A stretch of 64,000 nt of DNA from JBMNMU01 sp050953505. GTDB taxonomy: Bacteria; Bacillota; Clostridia; Peptostreptococcales; Anaerovoracaceae. Shown in pieces: positions 16,774 through 24,178 of the stretch. The notes under the pieces are model-generated. The model searched no databases. It saw only the letters and a program-made list of their open reading frames with translations, and was not told the DNA's origin. Position numbers and translations under genes: made by a program. The stretch's first letter is position 1. Each line of letters begins with the position of its first letter. The stretch covers positions 2,575,876-2,639,875 of the forward strand of contig JBMNMU010000001.1 of the NCBI GenBank assembly GCA_050953505.1, read 5' to 3'.

Positions 16774-17145
16774 ATGCACAACAACCAACCCATTGAAAAA
16801 TGTGACTGTACCGTCATCCATGAGAATATTGTGGAAAAGGTTAAAGAAAAAATGCCTGAGGTGGAAACTCTCTATGACCTGGCAGAGCTTTTCAAAGTTT
16901 TCGGAGATTCAACGAGGATAAGAATCCTTTGGGCTCTAGATGAAGAGGAAATGTGTGTTTGTGACATTGCCTATTTACTCGACATGACTCAATCGGCTAT
17001 TTCCCACCAGCTTAGGGTTCTGAAGCAGGCAAAACTGGTAAAAAACCGAAGAGAAGGAAAGGTAGTTTATTACTCTTTAGCAGATAATCATGTAAAACAA
17101 ATTTTTGAGCAAGGTCTAGATCATATAAAAGAAGACATAAGCTAG
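16774..17145 (+). CDS. cadC: CadC-like ArsR/SmtB metal-sensing repressor
   Basis: A 123-aa winged-helix repressor starting at ATG 16774 behind AAAGGAG. The core ELFKVFGDSTRIRILWAL and recognition helix DMTQSAISHQLRVLKQAKLV are typical. Metal ligands of the CadC alpha-3N type are visible: an N-terminal CDC (about residues 9-11) and CVCD in helix 3. A C-terminal DNHVKQIFEQGLDH could form the alpha-5 zinc site. The family releases its operator when Cd, Pb or Zn binds. It is preceded by a consensus promoter with a dyad over the start. It heads a cluster with an HMA protein and a P1B ATPase, the likely regulated genes. Confidence 0.9.
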   Translation: MHNNQPIEKCDCTVIHENIVEKVKEKMPEVETLYDLAELFKVFGDSTRIRILWALDEEEMCVCDIAYLLDMTQSAISHQLRVLKQAKLVKNRREGKVVYYSLADNHVKQIFEQGLDHIKEDIS

Positions 17146-17352
17146 TTAAGAGCAGTTCATGTTAAAGAAACAAAAGTGAGATAAATTTGCTAGACATAAG
17201 CTCACCACATAATAGAAGAATTCTACCAAGTTGACCTAAGATATCAAGGATTTTACTGCGCAGGACTAGATATTATTAAACGAGGGCGTATCCAAAGAAA
17301 AGATTCCTGTCCCTACTGTCCTGTGTCCATTGACATTTATAAGGAGGAAGTA

Positions 17353-17574
17353 ATGAAAAAGTCATTTAGATTGGAAAACTTAGAATGTGCAAATTGTGCT
17401 GCCAAGATGGAGAGAAGAATAAATAAGCTGGATGGCGTAAAGGAAGCTACCGTCAACTTTATGACCACCAAGATGGTTATTGAGGCGGAAGAAGAAAAGA
17501 TGCCAGCCATCTTAGAAGCAGCAGAGAAGATAATCAAGAAGCTAGAGCCCCAAGTGGTACTAAAGAAGGCTTAA
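17353..17574 (+). CDS. free-standing heavy-metal-associated (HMA) domain protein
   Basis: A 73-aa single HMA domain with the metal-binding motif CANC (LECANCAAKMERRI), starting at ATG 17353 directly behind AAGGAGGAAG. It has the ferredoxin-like beta-alpha-beta-beta-alpha-beta length of CopZ-type chaperones. The downstream P1B ATPase lacks its own N-terminal HMA domain, so this looks like the detached domain acting in trans to deliver or sense Cd/Zn/Pb. A longer frame from 17323 exists, but the ribosome binding site decides the start. Confidence 0.87.
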   Translation: MKKSFRLENLECANCAAKMERRINKLDGVKEATVNFMTTKMVIEAEEEKMPAILEAAEKIIKKLEPQVVLKKA

Positions 17575-17763
17575 AGTGGAAAAGGGTCTGCCCCAAATGA
17601 AAAGGTGTGGAAAAGGTGTCTGTAACCACATCGCCTAAAAAGGTGCATGGACCCATCAAATCATGGCGCCCATCATGCAGACAAAGGGTTTATAGGAAAA
17701 AGATGTCTGACATCAACTAGGCATGACACCCAGCAAGAAATACATAAATTAAAGGTGAAAAAC

Positions 17764-19704
17764 ATGAAAAGACGTATGACCAAAATCATTATTAGCGGGG
17801 TTATTTTTATAGCTGCGCTACTAATACACTTTATAAACACAGAGGCTCCATGGCTGCAGCTTGCACTTTTTATAGTTAGCTACATAATCGCAGGAGGAGA
17901 CATTGTGAAGCGTGCCCTTGAGAACATTGTTCATGGCCAGGTTTTCGATGAAAACTTTTTAATGAGCATTGCTACCATTGGCGCCTTTCTCATTGGAGAA
18001 TATCCTGAGGCAGTGGCAGTCATGTTGTTTTATCAGATAGGGGAATACTTCCAGGACTATGCTGTGGGACAATCACGAAAGTCCATTGCCCAGCTTATGG
18101 ATATCCGTCCAGACTACGCTAATGTCAAAAGAGGGGATGAAATTGTAACCGTAGATCCTGAAGAAGTGGAAGTTGGGGATGTAATGGTGATCAAGCCTGG
18201 TGAAAAGGTTCCTCTTGACGGGGTAGTGCTAGAAGGTAATTCCATGCTAGACACAAGGGCTCTTACAGGAGAGTCTGTTCCCAGAGAAATCCATGCTGGT
18301 AATGAACTAATCAGTGGGTGTATCAATATTAGCGGTGTCATTACAGCCAAGGTGACAAAGGAATTTCAAGAATCTACGGTTAATAAAATCCTTGATTTAG
18401 TGGAAAATGCAAGCAGTAAAAAATCTAATTCAGAAAAATTTATCACAAAATTCGCTAGATACTATACTCCAATTGTAGTTATTTTAGCTGTGATACTTGC
18501 CATAGGTCCGCCTCTAATCATAGACGGTGCAACCTTTAATGACTGGATCTATCGAGCGTTAACCTTTTTAGTGGTATCCTGTCCTTGCGCTCTTGTAGTT
18601 TCTATTCCTCTTTCTTTCTTTGGAGGAATCGGAGGAGCTTCAAAAGCTGGGATCCTGGTAAAAGGAAGCAACTATCTGGAATCGCTGGCCCAAACGGATA
18701 CAGTGGTTTTTGATAAAACAGGCACCTTGACCAAAGGCGTATTTGAGGTGCAAAAAATTCATGCTGAAGGAATGACAGAGGAGCAGCTATTAGAGTTAAC
18801 CGCTCACGCAGAGAACCTTTCTAATCACCCTATTTCTCAGTCATTGCAACGAGCCTATGGAAAACATATAGACCAAGGGAGGGTCTCAGATTTAGAAGAA
18901 TTCCCCGGAAAAGGCATCCAGGCTATTGTTGATGGGAAAAGGGTATTGGCTGGGAACTTTAGGCTCATGGAAAGCATGAATATTCCATACCATGGATATG
19001 GGATGGCGCTGGACCAAGGGAGCCCTGGTCAAGGCCTGCAAGGTAGGAGAGACCAGCAAGGCCAGAACAACCTGCAAACACAGTCTGCTGGCACCATTGT
19101 TCACGTTGCAGTAGAAAACCAATACGCAGGCTATATTGTCATCGCAGATGAAATAAAAGAAGATGCTGCGCTTGCCATTAACCGGCTCAAGGCGGCAAAT
19201 ATGAAAGAAATTGTCATGCTAACAGGAGATATTCAGACTATAGGAGCGAAGGTTGCTCAGCAGCTTGGAATCTGCAAGGTTTACACAGAACTTCTCCCCG
19301 CAGACAAGGTAGAAAAGGTTGAAGAGCTCCTGGACAAAAAATCAGAGAAGGCCAGACTGGCCTTCGTAGGAGATGGTATTAATGATGCACCTGTTCTGGC
19401 TAGAGCAGATATTGGTATTGCCATGGGCGGATTAGGCTCCGATGCAGCCATTGAAGCTGCTGATATTGTCATCATGACGGATGAACCTTCTAAAGTAGCG
19501 ACAGCCATACATATCGCTAAAAATACATTGAATATAGCAAGGCAAAACACAGTTTTCGCCATCGGTATAAAGGTTATCGTTTTGGCCTTAAGTGCTGTGG
19601 GCTTGGCTTCTATGTGGGCAGCAGTTTTTGCAGATGTAGGGGTTACTTTCCTAGCGGTATTAAATTCCCTAAGGGCGCTAGGTGCTAAAGTGCCAAATCG
19701 CTAG
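17764..19704 (+). CDS. cadA: Cd/Zn/Pb-exporting P1B-type ATPase without HMA domain
   Basis: A 646-aa heavy-metal pump. Motifs include SCPCALV in the metal-binding transmembrane helix (about residue 272), the phosphorylation site DKTGTLTKG (about 317), the HP dipeptide NHPISQSL, and GDGINDAPVLARADIGIAMG. CPC with this set fits the Zn/Cd/Pb group. Residues about 408-442 (GMALDQGSPGQGLQGRRDQQ and on) form a Gly/Gln-rich insertion in the nucleotide-binding domain, absent from typical members. The start at 17764 follows AAAGGTGAAAA; an in-frame ATG at 17647 would add a His-containing leader (HGAHHADKG) and cannot be excluded. The 3' end overlaps the opposed sodC gene by 20 bp. Confidence 0.9.
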   Translation: MKRRMTKIIISGVIFIAALLIHFINTEAPWLQLALFIVSYIIAGGDIVKRALENIVHGQVFDENFLMSIATIGAFLIGEYPEAVAVMLFYQIGEYFQDYAVGQSRKSIAQLMDIRPDYANVKRGDEIVTVDPEEVEVGDVMVIKPGEKVPLDGVVLEGNSMLDTRALTGESVPREIHAGNELISGCINISGVITAKVTKEFQESTVNKILDLVENASSKKSNSEKFITKFARYYTPIVVILAVILAIGPPLIIDGATFNDWIYRALTFLVVSCPCALVVSIPLSFFGGIGGASKAGILVKGSNYLESLAQTDTVVFDKTGTLTKGVFEVQKIHAEGMTEEQLLELTAHAENLSNHPISQSLQRAYGKHIDQGRVSDLEEFPGKGIQAIVDGKRVLAGNFRLMESMNIPYHGYGMALDQGSPGQGLQGRRDQQGQNNLQTQSAGTIVHVAVENQYAGYIVIADEIKEDAALAINRLKAANMKEIVMLTGDIQTIGAKVAQQLGICKVYTELLPADKVEKVEELLDKKSEKARLAFVGDGINDAPVLARADIGIAMGGLGSDAAIEAADIVIMTDEPSKVATAIHIAKNTLNIARQNTVFAIGIKVIVLALSAVGLASMWAAVFADVGVTFLAVLNSLRALGAKVPNR

Positions 19705-20206
19705 CTAAATAGATCACACCACACCCGAGACGCTTTCCTGCAGCTCCATTAGGTTGAGTTCTGAAATCATCTGGATTTTCGTGTATCATGACTGACTTGC
19801 CTATAACGTCTCTAACATTGAACTTATTGGTGAAAAAGCACATACTAAAGTAACCATCATTTGAAAAAATAGGGGGAAAATCTCCTGCATGGTTGCCGTG
19901 GGGTTGATTCGTCGGATTCCAATGACCACCAGCAGATTGAAAGGGGTCGTTAGAATCGCCTATCTCACAAACACCATATTCGTGGATATGAAAACCATGT
20001 GGACCGATGGGAGGATTCCCATTTTGGCCCGGCTGGTAAGGAGGTAATCCACCTACTTCAATACAAACTTGAGTTCCGTAAGGTACTTCACTAAAGGTCA
20101 CTAGCCCGGTTAGCTGGGGCGCTAAGGGCCCGCCCTGTATTTGTGCATAAGCAACCATATTCTGTTTACGATTATCATAATGATTATTCTCGAAAATTGA
20201 ATCCAT
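19685..20206 (-). CDS. sodC: Cu/Zn superoxide dismutase family protein
   Basis: A 173-aa protein on the minus strand. Cu/Zn SOD signatures are clear: GFHIHEYGVC (two copper His and the disulfide Cys), GGHWNPTNQPHGNHAGDFPPI-like zinc loop (His and Asp ligands), and the C-terminal GAAGKRLGCGVI. The enzyme converts superoxide to peroxide and oxygen. No signal peptide is seen, although bacterial SodC is usually exported, and the enzyme is uncommon in anaerobic Firmicutes. The start is ATG 20204-20206 behind GGGGGT; ATG 20219-20221 is an alternative. It sits tail-to-tail with cadA. Confidence 0.88.
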   Translation of the reverse strand: MDSIFENNHYDNRKQNMVAYAQIQGGPLAPQLTGLVTFSEVPYGTQVCIEVGGLPPYQPGQNGNPPIGPHGFHIHEYGVCEIGDSNDPFQSAGGHWNPTNQPHGNHAGDFPPIFSNDGYFSMCFFTNKFNVRDVIGKSVMIHENPDDFRTQPNGAAGKRLGCGVIYLASDLAL

Positions 20207-20324
20207 AGTATAAACCCCCATAATGTAAAAGAGATAAAAATGTTATATTTAAGATATAAGTAATGAGCAAAGGTGCCCATGATCCTTTACATTAATATGA
20301 GGTTGTATTAATTAAGGTTACATT

Positions 20325-20376
20325 CTATTCCGGAATCAGCTCCACCTATAATCTGGCATATTCTTTTTCATCTTTA
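20325..20376 (-). pseudogene. duplicated 3' end of the adjacent cation-efflux gene
   Basis: Read on the minus strand this encodes KDEKEYARL-stop-VELIPE-stop, matching the C-terminus KKEYADLYVELIPE of the cation diffusion facilitator at 20563-21462. The Tyr codon has become TAG. It is therefore a decayed partial copy, separated from the intact gene by tandem repeats (20408-20562) that may have mediated the duplication. Confidence 0.7.
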
Positions 20377-20407
20377 ACCAGACACCTTTTCTAAATTTCC
20401 AAATCAA

Positions 20408-20562
20408 GAATGAGGCGTTGCAAGGGATTACGCGTCGCAAGTTGGAAAAGGTGTCTGACACCATTCTGATTTGAAGAATGAGGCATTGCAACAGATGTAG
20501 CACCGCAAGTTGGAAAAGGTGTCAGACACCACAGGCTGACACCACAGGCTAGACTCCACAGG
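20408..20562. repeat. 68-bp tandem repeats carrying the GGTGTCWGACACC palindrome
   Basis: Units start at 20408 and 20476 (GAATGAGGCRTTGCAA ... CGCAAGTTGGAAAAGGTGTC) and end in GACACC. Three short copies of CCACAGGCT follow at 20529-20562. A reverse copy (CCAGACACCTTTTC) lies at 20379-20392. GGTGTCAGACACC is a perfect palindrome. The motif GGAAAAGGTG also occurs at 14031, 17578 and 17608. Confidence 0.8.
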
Positions 20563-21462
20563 CTATTCAGGAATCAGCTCTACGTATAAATCTGCGTACT
20601 CTTTTTTCAGCTCTGTTTCTAGCTCCTTGAGAGCCTCACGAATAAGGGAAACTGAAATCTGATCCGTGGGGCTCTTAAAATAGATACTGATCCATATCTT
20701 TCGACCGGTCTTAATAATATCGTATTCTGCCTGATCGAATTGATAATTTGCCAAAATCCCTTGGCAGATGTCCTTTATTTCGTTGACGGTTTCCAAATCC
20801 GGTGCCCAAAGGAAAATATCTCGAAGTCCAGAAAGAACCATCCGGATTGGCACAGGCAGTATAAAAGCGGCGAGGACAATAGCCACAACCTGGTCAAGAT
20901 AAGGGGTAAAGGAAGCCATCCAATCTGTTTTAATAATAGTAGGAAGTATAAAAGCCACGAACAGGCCAAAGCTTGCAGCACTGTCGATGATCCAGGCGTT
21001 GATTTCGGCTTTGACAATAGGTGAATCTAGCTTTTTATTCATTCTAATCAGAGAAAACAAGATGCCCATACAGATAATGGCTGCTATAAGCTCAAATATG
21101 GCAACCCGAATCACTGGAATCTCATTCCCGCCCTTTAGCATAATCTGTATATTGTTCATGACAAGACCAACCGTTACGGCGGTTAACATAGCACCCTTTA
21201 TGGTAATGAAAATCGACTCCATCTGAGAGTGACCAAAGGGGTGTTTTTCTGTTGTAGGCCGGTAAAGCAACGGAATAATATTAATAGAAATAACAATCAT
21301 CAAAAGATCCGCGGCACCGTAAAAAGCATCCATCAAGATAGATTGAGAGGATGTATTTAAAGCCATAATGATCTCAGCTATGACGAAGAAGACGGATCCA
21401 TACATGGAGAGTTGTAAGGGTTTTGTCTCTGCCTTTATTTGTTTTTGTACACGAGATTTCAT
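20563..21462 (-). CDS. cation diffusion facilitator (CDF) family transporter
   Basis: A 299-aa membrane protein starting at ATG 21460-21462 behind GCGGAGGCTTT. About five to six hydrophobic helices are visible. The sequence contains HPFGHSQMES (the typical loop of CDF helix 2/3), LMDAFYGAADLL in the helix-2 position where Asp binds metal, and a C-terminal cytoplasmic domain of about 90 residues. CDF proteins export Zn, Fe, Mn or Cd against proton influx. In helix 5 the second conserved Asp is present (AWIIDSAASFG). It adjoins the cadmium/zinc genes and SodC, forming a metal-stress neighbourhood. Confidence 0.87.
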   Translation of the reverse strand: MKSRVQKQIKAETKPLQLSMYGSVFFVIAEIIMALNTSSQSILMDAFYGAADLLMIVISINIIPLLYRPTTEKHPFGHSQMESIFITIKGAMLTAVTVGLVMNNIQIMLKGGNEIPVIRVAIFELIAAIICMGILFSLIRMNKKLDSPIVKAEINAWIIDSAASFGLFVAFILPTIIKTDWMASFTPYLDQVVAIVLAAFILPVPIRMVLSGLRDIFLWAPDLETVNEIKDICQGILANYQFDQAEYDIIKTGRKIWISIYFKSPTDQISVSLIREALKELETELKKEYADLYVELIPE

Positions 21463-21702
21463 AAAGCCTCCGCTTTCTATTATTCTTTCATCAAACTCTA
21501 TCGCGATATAATAAATGTAGCATCTGGGCCCTCTGCACTAACCGAGCGATTTCCAGCCAGCCGCTTCATTTTTGAGGGCTATAATGGGATTTTTTTCATC
21601 ATACCACAGGTCCCTTTACAAATAAATCCTCTGCTTTAAAAAAATATCTAAGTGCAGTGCGGGATATTAGGGGGGTGTGAGAGACATGTGCCAAGAAAGA
21701 AT

Positions 21703-21751
21703 GAGGAAGATGAGCAAAACCTCAACTTGCGCAGGAAAGATGAGGAAAATG
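21703..21751. repeat. host tandem repeat interrupted by the insertion element (left part)
   Basis: GATGAGCAAAACCTCAACTT then GCGCAGG here corresponds to AATGAGCAAAATTTCGACTT then GTGCAGA at 23163-23189 on the far side of the insertion. Removing the element restores two adjacent direct copies of about 47 bp. Confidence 0.75.
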
Positions 21752-23149
21752 GATTATGTCCGTATAATGGTGTAAATTGATAAAAGCAAAAAAGGAGAAC
21801 ATGCTTCTTCGTTCGGTTATAATGTAGTTACCACAAAAACATAAACCGGAGGTAAAGAAACATGTCTCAAGTTAATATTACCGTAAATTACGAAGAAGTG
21901 ATAGCCCTTTTATCAAAAGATAGGAGTGAGGCTTTTGGATATCTGATGGAGAGGATACTTAATGAATTTCTTCTTACAGAATCCGAAGAACAAATTGGTG
22001 CAGCCAAGCATGAACGCACGGCAGAGAGGAGCGATTATCGTAATGGTACGAGAGAAAGACCTCTTGTAACCAGAATTGGAACCATCACGCTGAGAGTACC
22101 ACGTCATAGAGATGTTCCCTTTGTAACCATGGTGTTTGACAACTACCAAAGAAGTGAGGCAGCCTTATTGACCACTATGATGGAAATGGTGATTCAAGGC
22201 GTCTCTACAAGAAAAGTAACAAAGGTCGTAGAGGAATTATGTGGCACCAGCTTCTCCAAATCCACTGTATCTGAGTTGTGCAAACGCATGGACGAAGGCA
22301 TAAAGGAATTTAAAAACCGGAAACTAACAATCCCCTATCCCTTTGTAATAACCGATGCCAAGTATTTTAAGGTGAGAGAGAACCACAGAATCGTATCGAA
22401 GGCCTTGATGGTTGCTATGGGCATTACAGAAGATGGGAGGAGAGAAATCATCGGATTTGATGCCTACGAGATAGAATCTGCGCAAACTTGGAAAGAGTTT
22501 CTAACCAGCCTAAAAGAGCGAGGGCTTACAAAGATGAACATGGTTACATCAGATGCGCACAGCGGCCTCATTGCAGCCCTGAAAGAAGTCTTTCCGCAGG
22601 TACCTTGGCAAAGATGCCAATATCATTTTTTGAAGAACATACTGGACCAGACACCCAAGAAGGCGCAAGCAGGTTTACAGAGCGAGCTCCGTGAGATGTT
22701 CACTGCAGAGACGATAGAGGACGCTAGAAGGCGTAGAGACGAGATCATAAAGGATTACGAGGATGTGGCAGAAAAAGCTATGGAAACCCTGGATGAAGGA
22801 TTTGAAGACGCAATGACGGTAATGCTGTTGCCGGAAAAAATGCGAATTCCCCTTCGAACTTCTAACTATGTGGAACGTGAAAACGGGGAACTGGGGCGTC
22901 GTTACAATGCAATTCGGATATTCCCTAACACGGCATCTTTAATTCGCTTAATGGGAGCCGTTTTGGTAGAAAGACACGACATACTCAGCAGTCGAAGGCC
23001 TTTATTCTCCAAACAGAAGTATGATAATGCAATAAAGGATATTACACCTCAGCTCATTGAAATTGCTAATGAACAAGTTAAGCTACTTAAAGCAGCTTAA
23101 CCTATTAAAAAATTGCCGAACGAATTTACACACAAAAAAGGACTTGACC
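21752..23149 (+). mobile_element. complete IS256-family insertion sequence, 1,398 bp
   Basis: The left end GATTATGTCCGTATAATGG (21752) and the inverted right end (reading GGTCAAGTCCTTTTTTGTG inward from 23149) agree in the outer GTCC and inner GTGTAAATT blocks, 18 of 27 positions. They resemble the known IS256 terminus GATAAAGTCCGTATAATTG. The element is bounded by a perfect 8-bp target duplication GGAAAATG (21744-21751 and 23150-23157). It holds a single intact transposase. The sharp duplication indicates a fairly recent insertion. Confidence 0.93.
21862..23100 (+). CDS. IS256-family (Mutator-type) transposase
   Basis: A 412-aa DDE transposase that cuts and pastes or copies the surrounding element. 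It starts at ATG 21862 behind CGGAGGTAAAG. The catalytic residues fall in the expected places: Asp in VITDAKYFKVRE (about residue 166), Asp in VTSDAHSGL (about 231) and Glu in TSNYVERENGELGRR (about 339), with the C/H motif WQRCQYHFLKN between the last two. Length is normal for the family (about 390-415 aa) and no frameshift is seen, so the protein should be active. Only its own promoter region within the element lies upstream. Confidence 0.95.
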   Translation: MSQVNITVNYEEVIALLSKDRSEAFGYLMERILNEFLLTESEEQIGAAKHERTAERSDYRNGTRERPLVTRIGTITLRVPRHRDVPFVTMVFDNYQRSEAALLTTMMEMVIQGVSTRKVTKVVEELCGTSFSKSTVSELCKRMDEGIKEFKNRKLTIPYPFVITDAKYFKVRENHRIVSKALMVAMGITEDGRREIIGFDAYEIESAQTWKEFLTSLKERGLTKMNMVTSDAHSGLIAALKEVFPQVPWQRCQYHFLKNILDQTPKKAQAGLQSELREMFTAETIEDARRRRDEIIKDYEDVAEKAMETLDEGFEDAMTVMLLPEKMRIPLRTSNYVERENGELGRRYNAIRIFPNTASLIRLMGAVLVERHDILSSRRPLFSKQKYDNAIKDITPQLIEIANEQVKLLKAA

Positions 23150-23409
23150 GGAAAATGAGAAATAATGAGCAAAATTTCGACTTGTGCAGAATCATTAGCA
23201 AAAAACGTAGTTTTATAGCTGAATAAGCTCGGGTTTTCAGTAAAATGACAGCATTTGATACAAAATTTCAATTATTTTAGGGCAAAATCTGCATTACTAG
23301 AAATTCTGCTCATTTTTGGGCTGATTTTGTACATCTTCATATTTGAAGGCCGTCCTCTAAAAAAAGTGTAAAACATTGTAAGTTAATGTAAAAATATTGA
23401 ATAAAAGTA

Positions 23410-23438
23410 TTGACATGTAAAATCATATGTTTTAAAAT
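23410..23438 (+). promoter_or_regulatory. sigma-A promoter of the cellulosome-like cluster
   Basis: TTGACA (23410-23415), a 17-bp spacer and TAAAAT (23433-23438), 43 bp before the first start codon. Confidence 0.7.
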
Positions 23439-23481
23439 CATTTTATTACTGTCTCAAATTATAATACAAAGGAAGGTGGAA

Positions 23482-23817
23482 ATGAAGACATTAAAATGGA
23501 GTGAAATTACAAGAGGAGGGCCCATGGCCGTTATCATCTGCGCATTATTAGTGCTATTGCTTTTATTAGCCCTACCCACATCAGCCATTGCTTCAGAAGG
23601 GACGACGTCATCTTATGAGTTAGGGGATGTAGATCTGAACGGTAAAATCAATTCTCTTGATTTACTGGAGTTGCGAAAGATCGTAGCCGGTTATGTATCC
23701 CCCACAGAAGAACAAAAGGCTGTAGCCAATATCAACGGTGATCCCCAGGGAAAGATCAATACGTTAGATATTTTACAGCTACGTAAATACCTTGCAGGCT
23801 ATATTAGCACCTTGTAA
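23482..23817 (+). CDS. secreted or membrane-anchored dockerin protein, 111 aa
   Basis: ATG 23482 follows GGAAGGTGGA. A short cytoplasmic start is followed by one hydrophobic segment (AVIICALLVLLLLLALPTS, residues about 15-33) ending near AIAS, so it is a signal peptide or an anchor. The rest is a single type I dockerin: two calcium-binding F-hand repeats, GDVDLNGKINSLDLLELRK and NGDPQGKINTLDILQLRK, each with its helix. Dockerins bind cohesins of scaffoldins. Unusually there is no enzyme or other cargo domain. The two genes downstream encode cohesin proteins, so it is probably a partner of that system. Confidence 0.85.
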   Translation: MKTLKWSEITRGGPMAVIICALLVLLLLLALPTSAIASEGTTSSYELGDVDLNGKINSLDLLELRKIVAGYVSPTEEQKAVANINGDPQGKINTLDILQLRKYLAGYISTL

Positions 23818-24178
23818 AACCATATAAAACCATGCGAAAAAACATAATTACGCCATCCATTCATGCAAGGAGAGCGCAACACCCATTTGTGGAAAGCAGA
23901 GCCAATATCAGCCAATCGTGCAAGGCGGGTAACCACCTATTCAAGCTTCCTCCATATTGTAAGGTAAAGCTAATCAAAGAGCCACATCCAATATAAACTA
24001 CTTAAGTCTTACAATCAAACCTACACTTAAACCCCACGCTCAAGCCCCGCAATCAAACCCTGCAATCAAGCCTACAACCAAACCCAACTCAGCCCCGGGC
24101 AACCCACAGCCACAGCCAATCATCTCTCGGTCTCTGGCTGGCCCACGCAAAACTAATAAATGAAGAAAGAGGTTTCGT
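23818..24178. other. intergenic region with CAATCAA-type minirepeats
   Basis: Bases 24009-24090 repeat short C/A-rich words (CAATCAAACC, CAATCAAGCC, CAACCAAACCC). The orphan palindromic repeat at 24101-24132 follows. No gene is seen. Confidence 0.5.
24101..24132 (-). repeat. orphan inverted copy of the GGCCACGG array unit
   Basis: Its reverse complement begins GACCGAGAGATGATTGGCTG and ends TGGCTGTGGGTT. This is nearly the same as array positions 13691-13721, one base longer and with one substitution. It lies 10 kb from the array, in the 5' region of the scaffoldin gene. Confidence 0.85.
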
